Source: Nostoc sp. CHAB 5844
Lineage (GTDB): Bacteria > Cyanobacteriota > Cyanobacteriia > Cyanobacteriales > Nostocaceae
Length of the DNA stretch: 64,000 bases
Direction: 5' to 3'
NCBI RefSeq assembly: GCF_020829595.1
Contig: NZ_JAIVFW010000021.1
Span: 1 to 64,000 of the forward strand
The notes beneath the pieces were generated by a model. It was not told where the DNA came from. It made no database searches and worked only from the letters and a program-made list of their open reading frames with translations. This document shows, one piece after another, positions 19,862 through 28,046 of this stretch (the stretch's first letter is position 1; each line of letters opens with the position of its first letter). The position numbers and the translations under genes were made by a program.

Positions 19862-20074
19862 ATGACCTTTAATTACAGATGGAAAAATGGCGCTCGACCA
19901 AATCGGGATGAAGCCATCAGACACAAATATTTGTTAGATGAAAGTCAGTTTGATAACGAGCAAGACCGACAAATAGCGGAGGAATCTGCAAGGAGGATGT
20001 TAGGTGTACCCGTACCAACGTTAGACGAAGATAAATCAGTATTACCTAAAGCAGATCCAGACAAAAAACTATAA
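19862..20074 (+). CDS. Hypothetical protein, 70 aa
   Basis: A 70-aa, very hydrophilic protein with many charged residues (RPNRDEAIRHKYLLDESQFDNEQDRQIAEESARRML). It is predicted soluble and partly disordered. It lies 66 bp upstream of the DUF5872-like gene on the same strand and may be co-transcribed with it. I do not recognise a family with certainty. Confidence 0.55.
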   Translation: MTFNYRWKNGARPNRDEAIRHKYLLDESQFDNEQDRQIAEESARRMLGVPVPTLDEDKSVLPKADPDKKL

Positions 20075-20140
20075 ATTACCCATGATGATCTGCTCTTGTT
20101 GAGCGATCGCTATCATCACACAGCAATCACAGAAGATAAA

Positions 20141-20680
20141 ATGGCTGAGGATAATTACGACCAAAAGTACACTGACCCTGAGTTACGCCGCCAACTCAAG
20201 GAAGAAATTCTCGAATCTGATAAAGGTGGTCAACCTGGCCAGTGGTCTGCACGCAAGAGTCAGCTGCTAGTCAAGGAATATGAAAAAAAAGGCGGCGGCT
20301 ACAAGAAATCAGACAAAGATGAAGCTGCACAATCATTAGAAAAATGGTCTGAACAAGACTGGCAAACTCAAGACGATGAAGACCGCGCCCGTAAAGATGG
20401 GGTGACTAAGCGCTATCTGCCAAAAGCCGTTTGGGATAAGTTAACCGACGCAGAAAAGCAAGAAGCAGAGCAAATTAAAGAAAAAGCTTCTAAAGAAGGT
20501 AAACAGCACGTTGAGTGGACTCCAGCTATTGAAAAGGCGATGAATGAAGTTGAGCATAAATCTCACAACGAGCCGTCAAAGCAAGAACTATATGAGCAGG
20601 CAAAATCACTCAATATCAAAGGTCGTAGTAATATGACCAAAGATGAACTGATAAAAGCGATTGATGAAACGAAAAGCTAA
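20141..20680 (+). CDS. DUF5872-like protein with Rho-N/SAP-like C-terminus
   Basis: A 179-aa charged protein. Residues about 5-110 have the pattern YTDPELRRQLKEEI..SDKGGQPGQWSARKSQLLVKEYEKKGGGYK, with later WDKLTDAEKQEAE, which I associate with the DUF5872 family. The C-terminal 40 residues (KQELYEQAKSLNIKGRSNMTKDELIKAI) match the helix-extended-loop-helix of Rho N-terminal/SAP-like domains, often nucleic-acid binding. The ATG at 20141 (MAEDNYDQ) is preferred over one 15 codons upstream. A DNA- or RNA-binding stress role is an inference. Confidence 0.65.
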   Translation: MAEDNYDQKYTDPELRRQLKEEILESDKGGQPGQWSARKSQLLVKEYEKKGGGYKKSDKDEAAQSLEKWSEQDWQTQDDEDRARKDGVTKRYLPKAVWDKLTDAEKQEAEQIKEKASKEGKQHVEWTPAIEKAMNEVEHKSHNEPSKQELYEQAKSLNIKGRSNMTKDELIKAIDETKS

Positions 20681-20868
20681 AGCGATCGCACTGTTGGAGT
20701 AAGCTAATTTCACTCTGCACAATGACCCTTGTAAGCGATGTCTAACGACAAGCCGCTTTGCGTCTACGCACTTCATTCTAAAATTTAAGTCGAGCGATCG
20801 CCTTCACAACACCATCATTTCACCTCAGAACAAGAACGTTCTTATTTGGAACACGAAACTTGGAGATC
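20680..20868. repeat. Long direct repeat, left copy, beside hicBA
   Basis: The first about 134 bp (20680-20813) are nearly identical to 21337-21470, beginning AAGCGATCGCACTGTTGGAG and including AACGACAAGCCGCTTTGCGT. Beyond this, about two degenerate units of the 21-bp array seen after the right copy continue to about 20868. The repeat starts at the last base of the preceding gene's stop codon. Confidence 0.85.
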
Positions 20869-20873
20869 ATAAT

Positions 20874-21068
20874 TTAAAAGTTAGGTAATAAGCCTGCTTG
20901 TTTACAGATTTCATTGGCAGTAATGCGATCTATGGTGCGATGTCTTTTTACGGGAATAGTTTTTATGTCATTAGTATAGATAGAATGATTTCCTCCTTCT
21001 CTTAACAAATAAAATCCATTGTCTTCTAAGTATTTAATTAAATCTTTTCGCCTGACTGACACCCTCAA
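20874..21068 (-). CDS. hicA: HicA-type mRNA interferase toxin
   Basis: A 64-aa HicA toxin. It has the double-stranded-RNA-binding-like fold pattern with KDLIKYLEDNGFYLLREGGNHSIY at residues 8-31, in which the conserved His of GGNHSIY is the catalytic residue, and KTIPVKRHRTIDRITANEICKQAGL after it. The TTG start at 21068 overlaps the hicB stop by 4 nt (TTGA); a GTG two codons in is an alternative. The order antitoxin then toxin is the less common arrangement for hicAB but is known. Confidence 0.85.
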   Translation of the reverse strand: MRVSVRRKDLIKYLEDNGFYLLREGGNHSIYTNDIKTIPVKRHRTIDRITANEICKQAGLLPNF

Positions 21069-21283
21069 ACCTCTATAGGAATTTGTTCGAGTAGAGAATT
21101 ACCTGTAGGAATTTCTTTATTTTGTTGACGATAAGCAAGAATCATTTCTCTTGTTGCGTCTTGTAACATAGTTCTACATTCTTCTAGGGTTTCTCCTTCG
21201 GTGATGACTTCTTGCCATTCAATGAGTTGTCCCATATATCCGCTATTAATTTTTGTATATTTTGCAGTGTATGTAATTAACAT
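21065..21283 (-). CDS. hicB: HicB-family antitoxin
   Basis: A 72-aa HicB-like antitoxin: a partial RNase H-like fold with SGYMGQLIEWQEVITEGETLEECRTMLQDATREMILAYRQQ. This is the short HicB form, without an obvious C-terminal DNA-binding helix-turn-helix, so operator binding may need another factor. It overlaps hicA by 4 nt and is transcribed first, which should secure antitoxin supply. The pair sits exactly between two long direct repeats. Confidence 0.82.
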   Translation of the reverse strand: MLITYTAKYTKINSGYMGQLIEWQEVITEGETLEECRTMLQDATREMILAYRQQNKEIPTGNSLLEQIPIEV

Positions 21284-21336
21284 AAGGTTTTGGGAATCGT
21301 AATTCTATAATTTATCGTAATTGATTTTTTCGAGAC

Positions 21337-21484
21337 AAGCGATCGCACTGTTGGAGTAAGCTAATTTCACTCTGCACAATGACCCTTGTAAGCGATGTCT
21401 AACGACAAGCCGCTTTGCGTCTACGCACTTTATTCTAAAATTTAAGTCGAGCGATCGCCTTCACAACACATAATTTCACCTCAG
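21337..21484. repeat. Long direct repeat, right copy, beside hicBA
   Basis: Nearly identical to 20680-20828 (same orientation, 657 bp apart). Differences include CTTTATTC for CTTCATTC and the junction after CTTCACAACAC. It is followed directly by the 21-bp tandem array. Confidence 0.88.
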
Positions 21485-21589
21485 ACCAGAACATTCTCAC
21501 TTAGAACAGAAACGTTTTCGTTTGAAACACGAAAATTCGAGTTCAGAACACAAACATTCTCACTCGAAACAAAAACATTCTCATTTCAA
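21485..21589. repeat. Degenerate 21-bp tandem array, five units
   Basis: Five units of 21 bp start with ACA or ACC and end with GAA, AGA or CAA: 21485-21505, 21506-21526, 21527-21547, 21548-21568 and 21569-21589. Best-matched units read ACACAAACATTCTCACTCGA and ACAAAAACATTCTCATTTCA. A two-unit version follows the left copy of the long direct repeat. Confidence 0.75.
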
Positions 21590-21800
21590 ACAAAACTCTT
21601 GCACTCTCCTCTGCTCTGCGTCTCTGCGCCTCTGCGTGAGATAAAAGAAGATATGGAACTCAAAATTACTGTTGTGATTTCAGGGAGTCGCGCAAATATG
21701 CTAAATTTTCACGCACAGTTACAGTATTGAGGTGATTAACCCCTAATATACACTCTAAAGCGGAGAACCCGCGCAACGCAGTGGCTCCCCAACCTAAGCC

Positions 21801-22421
21801 TTAACCCGTCAATTCTCGATACCGTTGTTGAACCTCTCCAATTTCAAACAGCGCCTCAAACTTTAAACCGACAGACTGGTACAGTTCTGCACCTCCTTGC
21901 TTGCGGTCTACCAGTCCCATTACTTGCTCGACAGTATAACCCGCATCTTTAAGACGATTCACCGCTTTTAAGGCAGACTGACCAGTTGTTACCACATCGT
22001 CTAAAACTACGATTTTTGCACCTTCTGGCAAAGTCGGGCCTTCAATATAAGCTTTTGTTCCATAACCTTTTACTTCTTTGCGAATAATTAGTGCTGGTAT
22101 TGGTCGGTTTTCATACACAGAAACCACACTTACAGCTGTCACAATTGGATCTGCTCCTAATGTTAAACCTGCCACAGCTTGAGTATCCGCAGGTAGTAGG
22201 GAAAATAATAAGCGTCCAACAGCTAAAGCACCTTGGGGGTGGAGAGTTACTTGTGTTTTATTGATGTAATAAGTACTACTTAGCCCTGAAGCAAGCACAA
22301 AATCACCTTCTTGGTAGGCGAGTTGGCAAAACAAGTCTAGTAGCTTGTGGCGCAGAGTGGCTAAGTCAGCAGTGGCTGCCCAAATATCAGCCTGGGTAAG
22401 GGTTTCAGTAGAATACGTCAT
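21801..22421 (-). CDS. pyrE: Orotate phosphoribosyltransferase
   Basis: A 206-aa PyrE, forming orotidine 5-phosphate from orotate and PRPP in pyrimidine synthesis. The PRPP loop is VVLDDVVTTGQSALKA near residues 139-154. GDFVLASGLSSTYYINKTQVTLHP near 38-61 is the family N-terminal motif and GLTLGADPIVTAVS near 83 the phosphate/orotate region. The N-terminal 25 residues (MTYSTETLTQADIWAAT) are a cyanobacterial-type extension. Single gene; upstream lies a divergent secreted-protein gene about 100 bp away. Confidence 0.95.
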   Translation of the reverse strand: MTYSTETLTQADIWAATADLATLRHKLLDLFCQLAYQEGDFVLASGLSSTYYINKTQVTLHPQGALAVGRLLFSLLPADTQAVAGLTLGADPIVTAVSVVSVYENRPIPALIIRKEVKGYGTKAYIEGPTLPEGAKIVVLDDVVTTGQSALKAVNRLKDAGYTVEQVMGLVDRKQGGAELYQSVGLKFEALFEIGEVQQRYRELTG

Positions 22422-22522
22422 TACAAATGATTATCAGTTGTGCTACACCAAAGGTTGAACTCATCAGAGTTCTGAAATTAAGCATAAGTTAAGATTTGCT
22501 CAAAATTGAGGAGTTAAGGAAG

Positions 22523-22957
22523 ATGCGTATAAAATTCAAACCCTTTAGTGGTCTTTTAGTGCTTTTAGCTACAGGTTTAATCTTTCCCTCTGTGGCATCT
22601 GCTGAGACGGAAACACCCAATTATGAAACAGCTAATGAAGCGTTTGAAAGAGCTTATTTCCGTCACGATCGCAATTTTTACGAAAATAACACTCCCAAGC
22701 GTCAGCTACAAAATTTTCTTGGTAATGGTTCCGGTTTTCGCAATTCATTCCCAGAAAATGAAATTGCCCGTGATGCTGAGTTGGTGAACACACTTTATCG
22801 AGATGTTATGACTCAGCAAGTTGGTAATGACCCCTATTTACGCACACCAGACTTACCTAACCCTTATGATACTTCCTTACTTGCATCTCCTCGCTTAAAT
22901 ACTAACAAGCTGAAAGTCGGTACAGAATTCCACTTTGAAACTGCTTCACCAAGATAG
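22523..22957 (+). CDS. Secreted hypothetical protein, 144 aa
   Basis: The start MRIKFKPFSGLLVLLATGLIFPSVASAET is a clear Sec signal peptide with a predicted AxA cleavage after about residue 28. The mature part of about 116 residues is rich in Asn, Arg and Phe (FERAYFRHDRNFYENN, then LNTLYRDVMTQQVGNDPYLRTPDLPNPYDTSLL). No enzyme motif is visible. The ATG at 22523 follows AAGGA at 22516-22520 and is preferred over one nine codons upstream. Probably a periplasmic or thylakoid-lumen protein of a cyanobacteria-specific family; function unknown. Confidence 0.65.
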   Translation: MRIKFKPFSGLLVLLATGLIFPSVASAETETPNYETANEAFERAYFRHDRNFYENNTPKRQLQNFLGNGSGFRNSFPENEIARDAELVNTLYRDVMTQQVGNDPYLRTPDLPNPYDTSLLASPRLNTNKLKVGTEFHFETASPR

Positions 22958-23024
22958 TCCAAAGTCAATAGTCCATAGTCTATCTTGATTTACCGATGAC
23001 AATTGACTATTGACTCTTCAACAA

Positions 23025-23097
23025 TCCAGGGTGCAGGAGTTGAACCTGCCTGGGGCGAATTATGAGTTCGCTGCCTCAACCGCTCGGCCAACCCTGG
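23025..23097 (-). tRNA. tRNA with CAU anticodon (probably tRNA-Ile2)
   Basis: A full cloverleaf of 73 nt: acceptor CCAGGGT/ACCCTGG, anticodon stem GCGAA/TTCGC around loop CTCATAA, T-arm GCAGG-TTCAACT-CCTGC, discriminator A. CCA is not encoded. CAU can be elongator Met or lysidine-modified Ile. Three consecutive G-C pairs of initiators are absent. The D-arm and the AACTCATAATT loop resemble plastid trnI-CAU more than plastid trnM, so I favour Ile2. Confidence 0.9.
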
Positions 23098-23287
23098 TAG
23101 AATATTAATTTTATCTCAAGTTTACTACTTGTCTACTCTCGAATGAGAGTTTATCAGATTTTTATACTACATAATTTAATTATCAAATAGTGCAAACTAT
23201 TATTGATTAAGTTCTTTTAAGGATTGAGGTACAGAACTTCAATGCTCTTAATATAGACCAGCATTCTTCAGCAACAGCTTTTCAGCG

Positions 23288-23986
23288 ATGAAAATAAATT
23301 CTACTGTAATACTGACGTTGATTCTGTTAATCCTGATGTTGGGTGCAGGATCTGTAAGCGCGTTTTTAGGGTTTAATTTGGGAAGTTTGGCGCTCAAAGG
23401 AGTGTCAACCCCGGATGGTCGCCCTACAACCAAATTTGCCAGCGCTAAGACAAGTAGCTCCCAACAGCCAGGGGTAACGTTATTAAAAGAAGAAGAAATA
23501 TTAAAAATTGTTAAGTCTCGGATCGAGGGTAAGACGAAAGTCGCTAAATCAGAAAAACTAGAAGAAGACGAAGAAGAAATTAATAACAACAAACAAAAGC
23601 CACCAGAAAAGCCGCAGGAAGTTGAAGAAAAACTCCAACCTGGATTTCCCGTAAGTGCTGAAAGCGAAGGTGTAACTTTTGCAGTGCAATCGGCTCGTTA
23701 CTCTGGAGGCGATTTACTTTTGAAAGTGAAAATGCAGAACAAAGGTAAAGATTCTGTGCGCTTTTTATATAGTTTCTTAGATGTTACTGATGACAAAGGC
23801 AGAACTTTGAGCGCCAGCACAGAAGCTTTACCAGCAGAATTACCTGCAAATGGCCCGACATTTGCAGGTACAGTGATTATTCCTACAGCTTTACTGGATG
23901 ATGTGAACAAGGTATCCCTGTCTTTGACAGATTATCCTGCACAAAAACTCAAGTTAGATGTATCTGACATACCTGTAACAAGGTAG
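23288..23986 (+). CDS. Membrane-anchored hypothetical protein, 232 aa
   Basis: One N-terminal membrane segment (VILTLILLILMLGAGSVSAFLGFNLG, residues 7-32), a low-complexity linker, then an acidic, lysine-rich coiled region (about 65-115; EKLEEDEEEINNNKQKPPEKPQEVEEK). The C-terminal beta-rich domain (about 120-230: GVTFAVQSARYSGGDLLLKVKMQNKG then FLYSFLDVTDDKGRTL) resembles DUF4352-type immunoglobulin-like extracellular domains. It probably faces the periplasm. No known function. The next gene starts about 95 bp later on the same strand. Confidence 0.65.
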   Translation: MKINSTVILTLILLILMLGAGSVSAFLGFNLGSLALKGVSTPDGRPTTKFASAKTSSSQQPGVTLLKEEEILKIVKSRIEGKTKVAKSEKLEEDEEEINNNKQKPPEKPQEVEEKLQPGFPVSAESEGVTFAVQSARYSGGDLLLKVKMQNKGKDSVRFLYSFLDVTDDKGRTLSASTEALPAELPANGPTFAGTVIIPTALLDDVNKVSLSLTDYPAQKLKLDVSDIPVTR

Positions 23987-24079
23987 GGACTGGGAAGTTA
24001 AAAGGTAAAAGGCAAAAGTAAAAAGAAAAATTTACGTTTTTACTTTTTCCTTTTTACTTTAAGAGAGTTTACACGAGCT

Positions 24080-25435
24080 TTGGCAGTGATTGGTTTTCCT
24101 GGTTTAACTTGGGCAGATGTAGGGCTGCGATTATTATCAGTACTACTACTGATTGCCATCAATGCCTTTTTTGTGACGGCAGAGTTTTCGATGGTGACAG
24201 TGCGGCGATCGCGGATTCATCAGTTAGTTAAGGCTGGGGATACGCAAGCGATCGCTGTTGAAACACTGCAACGCAGTATTGATCGGCTGCTATCGACAAC
24301 ACAGTTAGGCATTACCCTCTCTAGTTTGGCGCTGGGATGGATTGGCGAAAGTACAATTGTAGTGCTGGTAGGCGCATGGCTGAAATCCTTGCCCTTACCA
24401 GAAACAACAACTAACTTCATCGCGCATTCGTTGTCAATTCCCATAGCCTTTTTTTTGGTAGCCTATCTGCAAATTGTCTTAGGGGAATTATACCCAAAAT
24501 CATTGGCGTTGCTGTATTCTGAACAGTTAGCGCGATTTTTAGGGCCGTCGGTGAGAGCGATCGTCCGTTTTTTCAGTCCCTTCATCTGGATTCTTAACCA
24601 ATCAACTTTTTGTTTGTTACGCATTTTTGGCATTGAATACACCGGACAAAGCTGGAGACCACCAGTTACCTCAGAAGAATTGCAGATGATCATTGCCACA
24701 GAACGGGAATCTACTGGTTTAGAACATTCCGAACGCCAACTCCTGAACAATGTGTTTGAGTTTGGCGATGTCACCGCCCAAGATGTGATGATTCCCCGGA
24801 CTGGTATTGTCGCCTTGCCCAAAGATGCTACCTTCCAGAATTTACTCCAAGAAATGACAGTTACTGGTCACTCCCGCTATCCCATCATTGGCGAATCTTT
24901 AGACGACATTCGCGGCATAGTTTACTTTCGGGATTTAGCGCAGCCCTTAGCAATGGAGAAACTAACTTTTACATCCCATCTCCAACCCTGGATGCGTCCT
25001 GCCCGATTTGTGCCAGAAAACACACCCTTGAGTGAACTATTGCCGATGATGCAACAAGAAAAACCAGCTATGGTCATCGTCGTAGATGAGTTTGGCGGTA
25101 CGGTAGGTCTAGTAACCATCCAAGATGTGATTGGTGAAATTATTGGCAATACAGGGGAACCAGAAAGCAGCGACGACTTGTTAATTGAAATTGTGGATCA
25201 AGACACATTTTTGGTACAAGCACAGATTAACCTCGAAGACCTCAACGAAGTTTTAAATCTCAATTTGCCTTTAACAAGGGAATATCAAACCCTAGGAGGA
25301 TTTTTACTTTATCAATTACAAAAAATGCCTACCAAAGGTGAAATCTTCTTATACGAGAATCTTCAATTCACTATAGTCTCAATTGTTGGGCCAAGGCTAC
25401 ATCAAATCCAGATACAACGCTTACCCAGGCAGTAG
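24080..25435 (+). CDS. CNNM/CorC (HlyC) family transporter-associated protein
   Basis: A 451-aa protein. Order: DUF21/CNNM membrane domain with four helices (about residues 10-190; NAFFVTAEFSMVTVRRSRI near 27 and STTQLGITLSSLALGWIGE near 71), a CBS pair (about 210-335; VMIPRTGIVALP then RYPIIGESLDDIRGIVYFRDL and MVIVVDEFGGTVGLVTIQDVIGEIIG), and a CorC/HlyC transporter-associated domain (about 350-445). The family is implicated in Mg or Co efflux in the plasma membrane; the old hemolysin name is historical. The TTG at 24080 or GTG at 24086 is the start. Confidence 0.88.
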   Translation: MAVIGFPGLTWADVGLRLLSVLLLIAINAFFVTAEFSMVTVRRSRIHQLVKAGDTQAIAVETLQRSIDRLLSTTQLGITLSSLALGWIGESTIVVLVGAWLKSLPLPETTTNFIAHSLSIPIAFFLVAYLQIVLGELYPKSLALLYSEQLARFLGPSVRAIVRFFSPFIWILNQSTFCLLRIFGIEYTGQSWRPPVTSEELQMIIATERESTGLEHSERQLLNNVFEFGDVTAQDVMIPRTGIVALPKDATFQNLLQEMTVTGHSRYPIIGESLDDIRGIVYFRDLAQPLAMEKLTFTSHLQPWMRPARFVPENTPLSELLPMMQQEKPAMVIVVDEFGGTVGLVTIQDVIGEIIGNTGEPESSDDLLIEIVDQDTFLVQAQINLEDLNEVLNLNLPLTREYQTLGGFLLYQLQKMPTKGEIFLYENLQFTIVSIVGPRLHQIQIQRLPRQ

Positions 25436-25460
25436 AGACGTAGCAATGCTACGTCTCTAC
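25432..25460. repeat. Palindrome overlapping a stop codon
   Basis: GTAGAGACGTAGCA-A-TGCTACGTCTCTAC, a perfect 14-bp inverted repeat that contains the TAG stop (25433-25435) of the CNNM/CorC gene. It shares its outer arm with the palindrome at 4043-4068. It may also limit convergent transcription from queC. Confidence 0.8.
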
Positions 25461-25511
25461 AACAAGAATGTGTTTCACATTTAAGGGAAATTGATATTAC
25501 ACCCCCACTTC

Positions 25512-26186
25512 CTAAGCATAAGGAATCGGGTCTTTTAAACCCAATTCCTCAAAAGCCGCCAGCCTCAAGCGGCAAGAATCGCAGACTCCACACGCCACAT
25601 CACCGCCGCTATAGCAAGACCAAGTTAAATCCCAAGGTACGCCTAACGCGTTACCAAGCTGGATAATTTCGGTTTTTTTCAGATTAATCAAGGGGGCAAC
25701 GATCGCAGTCGCCTTACCCTCTCGTCCTTGCTTAGTTCCCAGGCGAAAAACTTCCTGCATTGCCTGGATATAGTCAGGACGGCAATCAGGATAGCCAGAA
25801 TAATCTAAGGCATTAACACCAATGTAAACCCGTTCGGCGGCGATCGCTTCTGCATAGCCCAAAGCAAAACTCAAAAATATCGTATTCCTTGCAGGTACAT
25901 AAGTTACAGGAATATTTTGCGACATTTCATCCAAATCACGCTCTTGGGGTAAATCAATTTTGTCGTCTGTCAGCGCTGAACCACCCCATTCTCGTAAGTC
26001 AAAATTGACAACTTGATGTTCTACCACACCCGCTGTTTGCGCCACGAGCCTAGCTGAGTTTAACTCTCGGCGATGTCGTTGTTGATAATCAAAAGAAATT
26101 GCGTAACACTCACAACCATCAGTTTTGGCTTGATACAGTACAGTAGAAGAGTCTAATCCCCCAGACAACAAAATTACGGCTTTCAT
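25512..26186 (-). CDS. queC: 7-cyano-7-deazaguanine synthase QueC
   Basis: A 224-aa enzyme converting 7-carboxy-7-deazaguanine with ammonia and ATP to preQ0, the precursor of queuosine (and archaeosine) in tRNA. The PP-loop is VILLSGGLDSST at residues 4-15. YVPARNTIFLSFALGYAEA near 95 and GVNALDYSGYPDCRPDYIQAM near 122 are family motifs. The C-terminal zinc site is SCYSGGDVACGVCDSCRLR with four cysteines. The ATG at 26186 (MKAVILLSGG) fits the family; an upstream ATG would add nine residues. No preQ1-type leader was recognised upstream. Confidence 0.93.
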   Translation of the reverse strand: MKAVILLSGGLDSSTVLYQAKTDGCECYAISFDYQQRHRRELNSARLVAQTAGVVEHQVVNFDLREWGGSALTDDKIDLPQERDLDEMSQNIPVTYVPARNTIFLSFALGYAEAIAAERVYIGVNALDYSGYPDCRPDYIQAMQEVFRLGTKQGREGKATAIVAPLINLKKTEIIQLGNALGVPWDLTWSCYSGGDVACGVCDSCRLRLAAFEELGLKDPIPYA

Positions 26187-26679
26187 ATCGGCTGCCAAAT
26201 TTTTAGATTTCAAATTGCCAAATCATCATATTAAAAAAGTAGAAGTCAGCCTTACTCGTCTATTTTTCTTTTATACTGTACCAGTTTATAAACTGTACTA
26301 ACCTCTCGGTGTAGTTATGGCTGATTTTGTAATTTTACCGACAATAAAATTATTGTTTTACAACGTTTTAAGTTGGCAAATTTTCTGGTATCTAACTGCC
26401 TGACTAGCATCTAAAAATTTTCACTTACAATTTAGTTTGTGTTTAAAGTTAATAAAAAAACACATTAGCTATTGTGTTAAGAGCAAAAAACTGATTGATT
26501 TAAAACTGAACATAAAAATGACAGCCAGAATGCGGGAACTATCGCAAACTTTGAAATTCTTCATAAACAGAGCCTCTATGTTACCATCTGGATGGTTTTA
26601 GACGGATCATAACTGGCTGTTCAGTATAAATGCCAACGGCCGCAGCGTCTCTAAATTGGTGGTTGAGGAGAGAACAATA
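26187..26679. other. Divergent promoter spacer with palindrome
   Basis: About 490 bp, AT-rich, between divergent queC and the Gfo/Idh/MocA gene. The clearest structure is the 14-bp palindrome CAGTTTATAAACTG at 26282-26295, flanked by GTAC and TAC, about 100 bp upstream of queC; it may be an operator. Nothing else is seen. Confidence 0.5.
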
Positions 26680-27759
26680 GTGCAAAATAGCATGTCAGTG
26701 GCAGAATCAAATTCATACACACAGCGCAATCATCCACGACCGATTCGCGTAGGCGTAGTCGGGGTGGGTAACATGGGACAACATCATGCCCGCGTATTGA
26801 GTTCAATGAAAGATGTTGAACTAGTCGGCGTGGCAGATATCAATGTTGAACGAGGCTTAGAAACTGCCAGCAAATACAAGGTGCGTTTTTTTGAAGATTA
26901 CTGTGACTTGCTACCACATGTGGAAGCAGTGTGCATCGCCGTACCTACCCGCTTGCATTATGCTGTAGGCATTAATTGCCTATTAGCTGGAATTCACGTT
27001 TTAATTGAAAAGCCGATCGCTGCTAGTATTTCTGAAGCAGAATCCTTAGTCAATGCAGCGGCTGAATCAGGGTGCATTTTGCAAGTAGGACACATTGAGC
27101 GCTTCAATCCCGCATTTCAAGAACTCAGCAAAGTCCTGAAAACCGAAGAATTGCTGGCGCTGGAAGCTCACCGCATGAGTCCTTACTCAGATCGGGCAAA
27201 TGATGTTTCCGTAGTACTGGATCTAATGATCCATGACATAGACTTAATGCTAGAATTAGCTGCCTCCCCAGTGGTAAAACTAACAGCAAGCGGTACTCGT
27301 GCTTTAGACTCTGGTTATTTAGATTACGTGACAGCCACCTTGGGATTTGCCAATGGTATAGTCGCTACTCTTACAGCCAGCAAAGTCACCCACCGCAAAA
27401 TTCGCCGCATTGTCGCCCATTGCAAAAAATCCTTCACGGAAGCAGATTTTCTCAAAAATGAAATTCTGATTCATCGGCAAACAACCACCAATTTAACTGA
27501 CAATCGCCAGCTACTATACAGGCAAGATGGTTTGATTGAAAAAGTTTATACTACTAATATTCAACCTCTTAGTGCAGAGTTAGAGCATTTTGTCAATTGT
27601 GTCCACGGAGGAAATCAACCTTCCGTTGGCGGCGAACAAGCTCTCAAAGCCCTAAGATTAGCAAGTTTAATTGAGCAAATGGCTTTAGAAGATAGGGTAT
27701 TTAACCCATTAGACTGGCAATCTGAATCCAGAGTACAATCCTTAACTTCAACAATCTAA
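26680..27759 (+). CDS. Gfo/Idh/MocA-family oxidoreductase
   Basis: A 359-aa NAD(P)-dependent oxidoreductase. The dinucleotide motif RVGVVGVGNMGQHHARVL lies about 25-42 residues in, the family EKP motif is HVLIEKPIAAS near 112, and GHIERFNPAF near 143 carries the C-terminal domain start. MIHDIDLMLEL near 190 holds the catalytic-region His-Asp. The overall look resembles the WbpB-like (UDP-sugar 3-dehydrogenase) branch, so a nucleotide-sugar or polysaccharide role is possible, but no sugar genes are adjacent. A GTG start at 26680 has GAGGAGAG at 26665-26672 as ribosome-binding site; an in-frame TTG at 26656 lacks one. Confidence 0.82.
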   Translation: MQNSMSVAESNSYTQRNHPRPIRVGVVGVGNMGQHHARVLSSMKDVELVGVADINVERGLETASKYKVRFFEDYCDLLPHVEAVCIAVPTRLHYAVGINCLLAGIHVLIEKPIAASISEAESLVNAAAESGCILQVGHIERFNPAFQELSKVLKTEELLALEAHRMSPYSDRANDVSVVLDLMIHDIDLMLELAASPVVKLTASGTRALDSGYLDYVTATLGFANGIVATLTASKVTHRKIRRIVAHCKKSFTEADFLKNEILIHRQTTTNLTDNRQLLYRQDGLIEKVYTTNIQPLSAELEHFVNCVHGGNQPSVGGEQALKALRLASLIEQMALEDRVFNPLDWQSESRVQSLTSTI

Positions 27760-28046
27760 AAGTTCTGTTCAATTAAATACATAAAATGATTAGGGGCGTA
27801 ATAATTGCGCCCCTAAAATTTGGCTGTGATCTACAAGATTTACGTACAAAGGTTAGTTGTTGAGATTGGGTATGAGGGTTTTGCTCACTTACCCCTGCGT
27901 CCCCATAACTCAAAACCTCTTGTCCCAATTCTTGGACAATTTTGATAATTATCTCTATTGTGAGTACGGATTATCAGTAAAGTTTTCAGAAGATTAAGGC
28001 TAAATTAGGCAACAAAACTTGTGCTGCAATTTTAGGAATAGACTCG

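Noticed and set aside
20680-21470. The long direct repeats as ends of an insertion sequence
   Set aside because: They are direct, not inverted, carry no transposase, and no target duplication is seen outside them.
26282-26295. CAGTTTATAAACTG as an NtcA or LexA box
   Set aside because: It does not fit GTAN8TAC, and the LexA consensus of cyanobacteria is not met; it is recorded only as a palindrome.
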